Below, piece by piece: positions 15,938 to 24,036 of a stretch of 38,880 nucleotides of DNA. Origin of the DNA: Candidatus Fermentibacterota bacterium (GTDB taxonomy: Bacteria > Fermentibacterota > Fermentibacteria > Fermentibacterales > JCC-6); assembly GCA_030592645.1 (NCBI GenBank), contig JAUVIR010000001.1, positions 1 to 38,880 on the forward strand. Direction: 5' to 3'. Positions within the stretch are counted from its first letter, which is position 1, and each line of letters opens with the position of its first letter. Under the pieces are notes generated by a model. The model had not been told where the DNA came from, did no database searches, and saw nothing but the letters and a program-made list of their open reading frames with translations. Position numbers and translations under genes: made by a program.

Positions 15938-17716
15938 GTGAGTATTAGACTGAGGGGCACACCTGCGTCTCCGGGAGTATCCATTGGACCCGCATTTCTT
16001 CTGAATTTTGAAGAGATAAGAGTTCAGAAGAGAACTCTGAGAACAGCCTCCGAAGTTGAAAGCGAGCTGGAACGATTCGCTGGCGCCATCGAAAAAACAC
16101 GTGGGGAACTCGAACAGATATCCGATCAATTAAGTGATGTCATCGAGGGGAAGCAGCTCATAGAGGTTCATATTCTTCTCCTGAGCGACCCTTTCATTAT
16201 CAGCGAGGTCCGTAAACAGATAAAAGATGATCTTGTATGCGCCGAGTACGCTGTAAGCAAGGTATTGTTCGATGTTCTTGAGCGCTTCAATGCTATTGAG
16301 GATCCCTATCTCCGCAGCAGATCTGTTGATGTAAGAGATGTCGGGAGAAGGGTAATTGCTAACCTGCTCGGCACAGAGAAGCAGGCACTCTCCAACCTCA
16401 AGAATCCGGTGATCCTTGTCTCTGAAGACCTCGATCCATCACAGACCGCAGGGCTTACAAGTAAACAGCTTCTGGGGATAGTGACAGATCTGGGCGGCTC
16501 GACATCGCACACTGCGATACTGGCAAGGAGTATGGGGATTCCGGCTGTTGTTGCTCTTAAGAATGTAGCAGAGAATGCTGTTCCAGGGCAGGTAGTTATC
16601 ATAGATGGAATTCACGGGGAGGTAATACTCGATCCCGATGCTGATGAGCTGCAGTATTATTCCGAACTGAAGAAACGTTACAACACAGCAGAGGCGGAGA
16701 TAGCGCTGAATGCTGATAGTCCTGCAGTAACAGCAGATGGAAAGGCTGTAGAGCTTTCCGCAAACATCGAATTCTCTCAGGAAGCGGATCAGGTCGGCCG
16801 TTTCGGAGGACATGGAATAGGTCTTTTCAGGACAGAGTTCATAAGACTTCTCGCTCCGGAGGCAGAGGAAGAAGAAAAGATGCATTTCAGAGCCTACAGG
16901 CATGTATTGCAGACTCTCAATCCTGATCCTGTGATCATAAGGACACTGGATCTGGGAGGGGACAAGTTTCTTGATTCTATCCCCACTGTTGAAAAAAACC
17001 CCTTTCTTGGATGGAGGGGAATAAGGATCTGTCTTGACCGTCCGGAGAAATTCATAAGTCAGCTCAGGGCACTCCTGAGGGCTGCAAGATTCGGCAACGC
17101 CAGGATCATGCTTCCTATGATCACCGGATACGATCAGATTGTGCAGGTCAGGGACATGCTGGATAATATCGCGGCTGACCTGGACCGTGAGGGGATTCCA
17201 AGAGGAGATATCCCGCCGCTCGGCATCATGATAGAAACGCCCGCAGCGGTTCTGGGAATTGATCTGCTGCTTCCGCACAGTGCTTTTGTATCTATAGGAT
17301 CAAACGATCTTACGCAGTACACACTTGCAGTTGACAGAGGCAGTCCATACGTGTCAAACCTCTTCGATTCATTTCATCCTGCAGTCATCAGGCAGATCAA
17401 TATAGTTGTCACTAAATGCAGGGAAGCCGGGAAGTGGGTTGGAATCTGCGGACAGATGGCCAGCGATCCTCTGGCAATTCCTCTTCTGCTCGGATACGGT
17501 GTGAATGAGCTCAGCGTACCTATGACACTCATACCGGATGTAAAAGAGATGATAAGTGTCATCAGTATGAATGATGCCGAATCCCTGGCAGAGAAGGCAC
17601 TCGTATTGAAATCCTCTGAAGAGATCAGAAGATCTGTTCTAGATTATGTTGAATCCAAATATCCCGAGATCATACTTGATGAGATACGTCGGGATGAAAA
17701 CTATCGGGGGAGTTAA
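15938..17716 (+). CDS. ptsI: Phosphoenolpyruvate-protein phosphotransferase (Enzyme I)
   Basis: 592 residues, near the usual 570-575. 'RGTPASPGVSIGPAF' opens the protein. The phosphorylated His is in 'GGSTSHTAILAR' (His191). The PEP-binding TIM barrel shows 'GIGLFRTEF', 'LDLGGDK', 'NPFLGWRGIR', 'IMIETPAA', 'SIGSNDLTQYTLAVDR', and the catalytic Cys in 'GICGQMA' (Cys504). It transfers phosphate from PEP to HPr. GTG 15938 lies 5 bases after the ptsH stop. No EII permease is found in the window, so the chain may serve regulation or EII genes elsewhere. The next gene starts directly at the stop. Confidence 0.97.
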   Translation: MSIRLRGTPASPGVSIGPAFLLNFEEIRVQKRTLRTASEVESELERFAGAIEKTRGELEQISDQLSDVIEGKQLIEVHILLLSDPFIISEVRKQIKDDLVCAEYAVSKVLFDVLERFNAIEDPYLRSRSVDVRDVGRRVIANLLGTEKQALSNLKNPVILVSEDLDPSQTAGLTSKQLLGIVTDLGGSTSHTAILARSMGIPAVVALKNVAENAVPGQVVIIDGIHGEVILDPDADELQYYSELKKRYNTAEAEIALNADSPAVTADGKAVELSANIEFSQEADQVGRFGGHGIGLFRTEFIRLLAPEAEEEEKMHFRAYRHVLQTLNPDPVIIRTLDLGGDKFLDSIPTVEKNPFLGWRGIRICLDRPEKFISQLRALLRAARFGNARIMLPMITGYDQIVQVRDMLDNIAADLDREGIPRGDIPPLGIMIETPAAVLGIDLLLPHSAFVSIGSNDLTQYTLAVDRGSPYVSNLFDSFHPAVIRQINIVVTKCREAGKWVGICGQMASDPLAIPLLLGYGVNELSVPMTLIPDVKEMISVISMNDAESLAEKALVLKSSEEIRRSVLDYVESKYPEIILDEIRRDENYRGS

Positions 17717-18697
17717 ATGCACGCCATAATCCCGGTTGCAGGAAAAGGAACGAGAATGCGGCCGCTCACATGGTCCGTACCCAAGGTACTTATTCGTCTG
17801 GCTGGTAACACTGTACTTGGGCATATTATCGATAAACTGACAGCTTCCGGTGTGAACCACATAACACTGATTGTAGGATATCTTGGCGATGAGATTGTAG
17901 AATGGACCAGAATGAATTATCCTGACATCCGGGTTGATTACGCAATTCAGGATACTATGGACGGTCTTGCATCTGCAGTCTATCTGGCATCACCCATGAC
18001 CGATGATGGACAGACCCTTGTTGTGCTGGGAGATACTATCTTCAACGCTGACCTTTCCCTCGCATACAGCGAAGACTCAAACATGATCGCGGTTAAAAGG
18101 GTTGCAGACCCGCGCCGATTCGGTGTTGTCGTTCGCGAGGGCAGCAGTGTTACTGAACTTGTAGAGAAACCGTCAGTATTCGTAAGTGACCTCGCTATAG
18201 TTGGTATTTATGGATTCACCTCAGGAACGGTTCTTATGGACGCAATCTCAAAGCTTATTGCAAGCGGCAGGAAGACAAAGGGGGAGTTTCAGCTGACTGA
18301 CGCCATGCAGCTTATGCTTGTAGAGGGAAGGAAATTCGGGTGCTTTGAAGTTGAAGACTGGTTCGATTGCGGTAAACCTGAAACTCTTCTGGAAACCAAT
18401 CGGATTCTGCTTGATATGGGAACAGGTTTATCGGATACGGAACATTGTTCTTCTCTAATAGTACCGCCTGTAAGTATAGATGACAACGTAGAGATTCTCT
18501 CTTCCATCGTAGGTCCATACGTTTCAATCGCATCAGGTTCCAGAATTCATGATTCAATTGTAAGGAACGTAATAGTAGGGTCAGGTACGACTCTGAGGAA
18601 CGTAAATATCCATGATTCCATAATAGGTAACGACGCGGACATATCCGGTACTGCCCTCAGCATAAACGCCGGCAGTTCATGCAGAATTGAAATCTAG
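17717..18697 (+). CDS. Sugar-1-phosphate nucleotidyltransferase with C-terminal beta-helix
   Basis: 326 residues. The N-terminal domain has the pyrophosphorylase signature 'GKGTRMRPLTWSVPK', 'LVVLGDTIF' with the metal-binding Asp, 'FGVVV', 'ELVEKPS' and 'DWFDCGKPETLL'. From about residue 255, hexapeptide-like turns ('VSIDDNVEILSSIVGPYVSI', 'IVGSGTTLRNVNIHDSII') form a left-handed beta-helix. It activates a sugar phosphate with NTP, most like glucose-1-phosphate thymidylyl- or uridylyltransferases; the exact nucleotide is not determined. The ATG abuts the ptsI stop, and two GT4 genes follow that could use its product. Confidence 0.9.
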   Translation: MHAIIPVAGKGTRMRPLTWSVPKVLIRLAGNTVLGHIIDKLTASGVNHITLIVGYLGDEIVEWTRMNYPDIRVDYAIQDTMDGLASAVYLASPMTDDGQTLVVLGDTIFNADLSLAYSEDSNMIAVKRVADPRRFGVVVREGSSVTELVEKPSVFVSDLAIVGIYGFTSGTVLMDAISKLIASGRKTKGEFQLTDAMQLMLVEGRKFGCFEVEDWFDCGKPETLLETNRILLDMGTGLSDTEHCSSLIVPPVSIDDNVEILSSIVGPYVSIASGSRIHDSIVRNVIVGSGTTLRNVNIHDSIIGNDADISGTALSINAGSSCRIEI

Positions 18698-19775
18698 TAA
18701 TTCTCATACTCCAGACTGCCCTTCAGCGGCTGTAATCTACGCTGATTCCCTTTCCAACAGAGGTGGAACAGGCGTTTATCTGAAGAGACTTCTCGAAGGT
18801 TTCGATCAGTGTGATGCATCCGTATTTGCTATTATCGGCAGGGAACTTATGACTCCAGCACAGGCTCTATCCTGCAAGATATTCGGTGGAAGCATACGGA
18901 AGGTAATCAACGAAAACAGTATACGGTCTTCACTCACAGCATCTATCTCACCATCAATCGTTCATCTTCCCGCCTTCTCAGGGAGGGCTTTAAAATCTGT
19001 TCCATGCGCGGTTACTCTGCATGACCTTGCATTCTGCAGAAATCCCTCATGGTTCCCGCCCCTTCGATCTGTCTATTACCGTCTTCATTTCAGGAAAGTA
19101 GCCGGAAAAGCGGATGTGATAATAGTTGACAGTGAATCAACGGCTGAAGGGGCGAGGAAGTACCTTGGAATTGAGGATAAAAGAATCCGAAAAGTCTACC
19201 TTTCAACCGATTCATTCAAGGCTGACCCTGATGTTTTCAGAAATGCATTCCCGGTTCAGGGGAAATACATAGTATTTGCAGGTACTATTGAACCGAGGAA
19301 GAACATTCCTGCCCTGCTTGATTCCTGGCAGATTGTGAACAGAATCCATACCGATCTCCGTCTTGTAATTGCAGGTAGATGGGGCTGGGGTCCTGCTGCA
19401 CTGAGAAGAAGGCTTGCTGATACCGAGGGAGTTCTTCTGAGCGGACCACTTTCGGAAAATATGCTGAAAAGCTGCATCTCCGGAGCGGAGCTTCTTGTCT
19501 ACCCATCTCTTTACGAGGGTTTCGGACTTCCTCCACTGGAGGCTGCTTCAGCTGGAGTACCTTCGGTGGTCACCCCGGCTTCCGCCCTGAAGGAGATCTA
19601 CTCGGGGATCTCCATTGTTTCTGAAGGCTTTGATCCCGATTCGATTTCTGAATCGATACTTCATTCGCTTGAAAGTAAACATGACTCGGAGGCGCTTATA
19701 GATTTCGCAGCGGGTTTCTCAAACGAGCGGATGGCAAGAGAGGTGCTCAAGGTGTATGAGGAGTTCCGAATATGA
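18687..19775 (+). CDS. Glycosyltransferase family 4 (GT4)
   Basis: 362 residues, GT-B fold. 'LSNRGGTGVYLKRLL' forms the acceptor loop, 'CAVTLHDLAFCRNPSWFP' resembles mannosyltransferases, and the donor domain has 'YIVFAGTIEPRKNIPALL', 'LVIAGRWGWG' and 'PSLYEGFGLPPLEAASAGVP' with both EX7E glutamates. TTG 18687 overlaps the upstream stop by 11 bases and lacks a strong ribosome site; no better start was seen before the conserved region. Its stop overlaps the next GT4 as ATGA. It probably builds a surface glycan using the nucleotide sugar made by the preceding gene. Confidence 0.88.
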   Translation: MKSSNSHTPDCPSAAVIYADSLSNRGGTGVYLKRLLEGFDQCDASVFAIIGRELMTPAQALSCKIFGGSIRKVINENSIRSSLTASISPSIVHLPAFSGRALKSVPCAVTLHDLAFCRNPSWFPPLRSVYYRLHFRKVAGKADVIIVDSESTAEGARKYLGIEDKRIRKVYLSTDSFKADPDVFRNAFPVQGKYIVFAGTIEPRKNIPALLDSWQIVNRIHTDLRLVIAGRWGWGPAALRRRLADTEGVLLSGPLSENMLKSCISGAELLVYPSLYEGFGLPPLEAASAGVPSVVTPASALKEIYSGISIVSEGFDPDSISESILHSLESKHDSEALIDFAAGFSNERMAREVLKVYEEFRI

Positions 19776-20851
19776 GGATACTCGAGGTTTACAAAGATAT
19801 CCATCCATTCGTAAGGGGCGGGATCGAGAGATACATTCACGACCTTTCAAAGTATCTCTCCTCTGAGGGGCATGAAGTTGATGTTCTTGTAGCGGGCGGT
19901 TATGACACTTCAGAAAAAGTATCAGGATTCAATGTCATGACTTACCCCTGTATCTGCAGAATTCTCTCAAATCCAGTATCTCTGCATCTGCACAGGATAC
20001 TGAAAAATACTCCTGCGGATGTTCTGCATTTCCATCTTCCGCTTCCTTCGGCTGTTGCTGCATGGATGCTGTCGGGGCGCGATACTCCATACATTGTAAC
20101 TTACCACAGTGATATTGTAAGGCAGGCTTTCTTTCTTCCGCTTTACGGTCCGATCCTCAGGAGATTCTTAAAAGGTGCATTCAGGGTTATAGCGACATCG
20201 GATACTTACCGTGATACATCTGAGTATCTTTCTGTACTTGAAAATACCACGGTCATACCCATAGGTTCAGATCTTCATGTTTTCAAACCGCCTGACAGGA
20301 AGGATAAAGAAGATTACGTTCTCTTTGTAGGAAGGTTCCGGAAGTACAAGGGTATCGAAGTCCTTCTTGATGCATGGAATGAATTTCCCGCGCGAAGACT
20401 TCTTATGGTCGGTGGAGGTCCACTGGAGAGCAGAGTACGAATGAGGATCCGTAAGGAGAAGCTCAATGTTACAATTGTAAGCGATCCTTCTGACCTGGAG
20501 CTTGTGGAACTCTATCAGCAGGCCAGATGCCTTGTTCTTCCATCCACTCTCAGAAGCGAGGCTTTCGGTATGGTCCAGACCGAGGCAATGGCATGCGGTA
20601 TTCCCGTCATAAGTACGGCATTGTCTACCGGAGTACCATGGGTAAACTCTTCCGGTGTATCAGGGTTGGTCATCCCGCCCGGTGATGCCGCTGCTCTAGC
20701 AGGGGCTTTGCTGAAACTTGACGACCCGAATCTTCATTCGATTCTCGCAGAGGGCGCACTGAAGAGGGCAAGGAGACACTTCAATGCCGCCCGGTTGTTT
20801 GAGCAGGTGGAATCACTTATCGAAGAAGCGGTAGATGCCCAAACCAACTGA
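19772..20851 (+). CDS. Glycosyltransferase family 4 (GT4)
   Basis: 359 residues, GT-B fold. 'RILEVYKDIHPFVRGGIERY' is the N-terminal acceptor region and 'YIVTYHSDIVRQ' follows in the WbaZ/PimB-like manner. The donor domain has 'YVLFVGRFRKYKGIEVLL', 'LLMVGGGPLESR' and 'LPSTLRSEAFGMVQTEAMAC' with both EX7E glutamates. The ATG overlaps the upstream stop by 4 bases, and the downstream gene starts 17 bases before this stop. Role: sugar transfer at the cytoplasmic membrane; specificity is unknown. Confidence 0.9.
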   Translation: MRILEVYKDIHPFVRGGIERYIHDLSKYLSSEGHEVDVLVAGGYDTSEKVSGFNVMTYPCICRILSNPVSLHLHRILKNTPADVLHFHLPLPSAVAAWMLSGRDTPYIVTYHSDIVRQAFFLPLYGPILRRFLKGAFRVIATSDTYRDTSEYLSVLENTTVIPIGSDLHVFKPPDRKDKEDYVLFVGRFRKYKGIEVLLDAWNEFPARRLLMVGGGPLESRVRMRIRKEKLNVTIVSDPSDLELVELYQQARCLVLPSTLRSEAFGMVQTEAMACGIPVISTALSTGVPWVNSSGVSGLVIPPGDAAALAGALLKLDDPNLHSILAEGALKRARRHFNAARLFEQVESLIEEAVDAQTN

Positions 20852-21374
20852 AGAGAGAGCAAACAGGGTTAAAATAGAAGTTCTGCTGGTATTACTCGCA
20901 ATAGGTGCAGGTGTTATAGAGAACATCATTCCAAGACCAATTCCGTTTATCAAACCGGGGCTTGCTAACGTAATCACTGTTGCCGCAATTGCTAAGTACG
21001 GTTTCTGGACAGGTCTGAGGGTTAATATCCTCAGGTCGACCGGCGCAGCATTAGTAATCGGTACCCTTGCGACACCAACATATCTCCTGTCTCTTACCGG
21101 CGGAATCGCATCAGCTCTTTTAATGGGGAGTGTCAAAAAGATACTATCTGTCACCGGAATGTCTGTTACCGGAAGTCTTGGAAGCTTATCGATACAACTT
21201 CTGACAGCTTCCGCGCTGCTTCCGGGCCTTCCGGCAGGCGCCCTGTTGCTGCCCCTTCTAATGTGGGGTACCCTTTCAGGAACCATAACTGGTATTGTAG
21301 CTATTGTGTTATTGAAAAGAGGCTTTCCCTGGATTCATGATTCAGGGGTTGATTCAGCAAGTTCGCTGGAATAG
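20835..21374 (+). CDS. Gx-transporter / heptaprenyl-diphosphate-synthase-component-I family membrane protein
   Basis: 179 residues, mostly hydrophobic helices. 'IENIIPRPIPFIKPGLANVI' is the hallmark of Pfam Hpre_diP_synt_I (Gx transporter) proteins, with 'NILRSTGAALVIGTLATPTY' and 'YLLSLTGGIASALLMGSVKK' in the expected places. The family's biochemical role is poorly established. It resembles substrate-binding ECF transporter components and in other bacteria often sits with isoprenoid or flavin-linked genes. It overlaps the preceding GT4 by 17 bases, an unusually deep overlap, but the ATG is the only sensible start. It could affect lipid-carrier supply; that is inference. Confidence 0.75.
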   Translation: MPKPTEERANRVKIEVLLVLLAIGAGVIENIIPRPIPFIKPGLANVITVAAIAKYGFWTGLRVNILRSTGAALVIGTLATPTYLLSLTGGIASALLMGSVKKILSVTGMSVTGSLGSLSIQLLTASALLPGLPAGALLLPLLMWGTLSGTITGIVAIVLLKRGFPWIHDSGVDSASSLE

Positions 21375-21395
21375 ATTACAATTGCTGGAGGAGTT

Positions 21396-21668
21396 TTGCT
21401 TCACAATCGCTCTAATGTATTCTGGATAACCGTTTCTTTCTTCGGAATGATGACTGGTACTGTATTCGGTGAAGCGATAGCAGCTCTTCTGCCTGAATCA
21501 TCCACAGCTCTGCGTTCATTTTTCGGAGGTGCTCTGGAGTTTTCAGTAGGGCCGTTCGGTTTCGATCTGATTGTATTCAAGTTCGCTCTACAGGAGATTG
21601 CTTTAAAGCTGAATCTCATGAGTTTTGCAGGACTGATGTTTGTAGGTTATCTTTACCGCTGGTTCTGA
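21396..21668 (+). CDS. Small membrane protein, DUF4321-like
   Basis: 90 residues with one hydrophobic helix near the N-terminus ('FWITVSFFGMMTGTVFGEAI') and one at the C-terminus ('LNLMSFAGLMFVGYLYRWF'). The centre contains 'GPFGFDLIVFKFALQEIALK'. This layout matches DUF4321 proteins, which have no known function. TTG 21396 follows GGAGG with 4 bases between. It sits between the Gx-transporter-like gene and tatA. Confidence 0.65.
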   Translation: MLHNRSNVFWITVSFFGMMTGTVFGEAIAALLPESSTALRSFFGGALEFSVGPFGFDLIVFKFALQEIALKLNLMSFAGLMFVGYLYRWF

Positions 21669-21693
21669 TCAGGTACTGCAGGCAGGAGATATT

Positions 21694-21900
21694 ATGATGT
21701 TTCGTCCAGGTACCGGTGAAATAATACTGATAGTCGTTGTTCTTCTATTACTTTTTGGAGCAAAAAGAATTCCTGATCTGGCCAGATCGGTCGGTCAGGC
21801 ACTCAATATGTTCAGAAAGGGAATGAAAGAAGGTATTTCGGATATCGAGATAGATGAAAAGGATTCTGGAAACGGGGAAAATACTGATGGCAACAGTTAG
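21694..21900 (+). CDS. tatA: Twin-arginine translocase component TatA/E
   Basis: 68 residues. A short N-terminus with 'FRPGTGEIILIVVVLLLLFG' forms the membrane helix, followed by the family 'FGAKRIPDLARSVGQAL' hinge and amphipathic helix and a charged tail. TatA proteins form the channel-like part of the Tat system that exports folded proteins. AGGAGA lies 4 bases before the ATG; a second ATG follows directly at 21697. No tatB or tatC is present in the window. The end overlaps the start of the GTPase gene by 14 bases. Confidence 0.92.
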   Translation: MMFRPGTGEIILIVVVLLLLFGAKRIPDLARSVGQALNMFRKGMKEGISDIEIDEKDSGNGENTDGNS

Positions 21901-22495
21901 CTACAGTTCAAGAGAGATCGATTGCAAATTAGTATACGCCGGGCCTGGATTGTCCGGTAAAACAACAAACGTCAAGTTCATCCACAGTCAGATACCTTCC
22001 AGTGATCGTGGAAAACTTATCTCGCTGGCTACAGGAAACGAACGTACATTGTTTTTTGATTTCCTTCCCATAAACACAGGTTCCATTTACGGGTTCAAAG
22101 TAAGGCTGCATCTCTACAGTGTACCAGGACAGGCAATGTACACAGACAGCCGGCATCTGATTCTTCAGGGTGTTGACGGCATTATATTCGTTGCCGATTC
22201 ACAGAGAGCCAGAATGGATGCCAATATAGCAAGTCTGCGCGATCTGAAGGATAACCTCACAAGTTCGAAGCGAAAGGGACTGAGCCTTGTACTCCAGACA
22301 AACAAGAGAGATCTACCCGACATTCTGCCAACCGATGTTATAAGAAAACGTCTCGGTCTCGAGAGGGTTCCCTGTATCGAGTCAATTGCTACGGACGGCA
22401 CAGGAGTGTTCGAAACCCTCAGAAAAGCAAGTCGCATTGTTATGCGAAGGCTGCACCGTCAGTTCTCTCTTGCCCTCGATCAGAAGAGAGGATGA
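21887..22495 (+). CDS. MglA-like small Ras-type GTPase
   Basis: 202 residues. The P-loop is 'GPGLSGKTTN' (residues 19-28), followed by 'GNERTLFFDFLPI' (switch I region), 'LHLYSVPGQAMYTD' (switch II PGQ) and 'LQTNKRDLP' (NKxD base recognition). These are the marks of MglA, the GTPase that sets cell polarity in Myxococcus and has broader uncharacterised roles elsewhere. Its usual activator MglB (roadblock fold) is not in the window. ATG 21887 overlaps tatA; it was chosen because the conserved region begins a few residues later. The next gene, a zinc-finger membrane protein, starts 1 base after the stop, suggesting partnership. Confidence 0.92.
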   Translation: MATVSYSSREIDCKLVYAGPGLSGKTTNVKFIHSQIPSSDRGKLISLATGNERTLFFDFLPINTGSIYGFKVRLHLYSVPGQAMYTDSRHLILQGVDGIIFVADSQRARMDANIASLRDLKDNLTSSKRKGLSLVLQTNKRDLPDILPTDVIRKRLGLERVPCIESIATDGTGVFETLRKASRIVMRRLHRQFSLALDQKRG

Positions 22496-22496
22496 T

Positions 22497-23966
22497 TTGA
22501 ACAGCAGCAGAATGGTCGACCTTCTTCTTGTAAGACTGACCCGGGAAGATGAAAAGATTAAAGTAATAGACCTGCTCATGACTGAACTCGGCATGTCCAG
22601 AGAAGAAGCGAGGGAAAAGGTCGACACTTCCCCGAACATTCTCAGTGAAGGTGTCGAAATGGAGCAGGGCAGGATACTTCAGGACAGGATGTACCCATTC
22701 GTAGACCTCCTTCCGAGACATTACGATGGAAATCCTGCCATTACTGCTGCCAAAGAAAGCGAACCCGAAAAAACAACATATGATACAAAGACCGATGATT
22801 TCAATCCCCCTGAAGAACAGATGGAAGAAGAGCATCCTGAAACCGAGGAGTCAGACGACTTCTATTTCGATACGAGTTCCGCGACTCAGGAAGATGTTAA
22901 TCTCAATGATATCGAAGAGGACGAAGACGACTCACTTATTATTACTTCAGCGGCCGAGGAGATGCTTAATATAGAGCGCTGCCATATATGCGGCAGAACT
23001 CCTACTGGCGGCTTCAAACTTGCTCCATGCCAGGTATGTGAGGAACTGACATGCTCGGATTGCTATAACAGAAAACATCACGTCTGCGAAAAGTGTGCCA
23101 CCGATGGAAAAACTGTGGATCGACCGCTGGATTCCGTACCCGAATCAAAACAGGATATCGCTCAACCCTCAAAGAGAGCGACGGATTCACAGAAAAGAGC
23201 ATCAAAACCTGCAAAAAAAGGCAAATCATTCAGTATTCCACCAATTGCAGTCATTTTAACAGCACTGATGCTGGTTGTCGCCTTTCTGGTTATTGATCCG
23301 ATGAATCTGCTTTCTTCCTCCGATGACACCACGGAAACAGAGTATGGAAGTACTGATTCTACAGAGGCAGTTGCGATTGAGGTACCTGATACAACACATG
23401 TTATAGAAATCGATACAACCATTACGCAAGATGATTCACTGCCCGCGGATACATTACCATCCGTCGATTACCTTTCACTCACTGACGTTTCTCTGCCCGA
23501 TTCTCTCATTGTAACCGAGGAATACTCGCTGCCGCGGATCATTAACTCCACACCGATCAGCAGCATTACTATCCTGACCGATTCCCTGCCTGTAATTGCC
23601 GAATTCATTGGTCAGCTGGCATCAGTCTATTCAATTGAGTTCGACGGCATTTCGTTTGTCCGTACCGAAGACGGAATAGAAATACTTCTGATGTCCATAC
23701 TGCATCCAGAGCCTGCTGAAAGAAGAACTGCTCTATTGGGGTATCTCGGCATGATGCTGGATTCTACAGCGGTTGATCAGATGGTTCTCTACTACCGGGA
23801 AAACCAGTATTACAATGCTGTCATGTTCACATTCACGGCTGACAGTTTCTCTGTTCTTGCAGGATACAACAGCCCCACTATCCTTCAGAGGAAACAGGCG
23901 TTTCTGCCTGAGACGACTGAGCTTATCACCGGTAGAATCTTCGACTGGATGACAGATCTGAACTGA
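22497..23966 (+). CDS. Zinc-finger single-pass membrane protein, unknown function
   Basis: 489 residues from TTG 22497 (GAGG 5 bases upstream); ATG 22512 is an alternative. Order: N-terminal helical domain (about 1-75), long acidic linker (about 80-155), an eight-Cys cross-brace-like zinc module from Cys162 ('CHICG', 'CQVCEELTCSDCYNRKHHVC', 'CEKC'), a basic Lys-rich segment, one transmembrane helix near 249-271 ('AVILTALMLVVAFLVI'), a Thr/Ser/Asp-rich linker and a C-terminal domain of about 130 residues. The zinc module should face the cytoplasm and the C-terminus the periplasm. The gene lies 1 base after the MglA-like GTPase, so it may be its membrane anchor or effector. No family was recognised. 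Confidence 0.75.
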   Translation: MNSSRMVDLLLVRLTREDEKIKVIDLLMTELGMSREEAREKVDTSPNILSEGVEMEQGRILQDRMYPFVDLLPRHYDGNPAITAAKESEPEKTTYDTKTDDFNPPEEQMEEEHPETEESDDFYFDTSSATQEDVNLNDIEEDEDDSLIITSAAEEMLNIERCHICGRTPTGGFKLAPCQVCEELTCSDCYNRKHHVCEKCATDGKTVDRPLDSVPESKQDIAQPSKRATDSQKRASKPAKKGKSFSIPPIAVILTALMLVVAFLVIDPMNLLSSSDDTTETEYGSTDSTEAVAIEVPDTTHVIEIDTTITQDDSLPADTLPSVDYLSLTDVSLPDSLIVTEEYSLPRIINSTPISSITILTDSLPVIAEFIGQLASVYSIEFDGISFVRTEDGIEILLMSILHPEPAERRTALLGYLGMMLDSTAVDQMVLYYRENQYYNAVMFTFTADSFSVLAGYNSPTILQRKQAFLPETTELITGRIFDWMTDLN

Positions 23967-23990
23967 TCATGTACCCTCCGGGAATATTTC

Positions 23991-24019
23991 TCGAAAAGGC
24001 ACTATTCAATGAATATTAT
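23991..24019 (+). promoter_or_regulatory. Possible sigma-70-type promoter before topA
   Basis: TCGAAA (23991-23996, 4 of 6 consensus) and TATTAT (24014-24019, 5 of 6) are 17 bases apart in the 70-base gap before topA. The predicted start near 24026 would leave a leader of about 11 bases. The match is weak on the -35 side. Confidence 0.3.
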
Positions 24020-24036
24020 ACAATCACGAAAGACTT

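Noticed and set aside
16439-17278. A 279-codon open frame on the minus strand
   Set aside because: It lies wholly within ptsI, whose catalytic motifs are all intact, and its translation shows no domain-like pattern.
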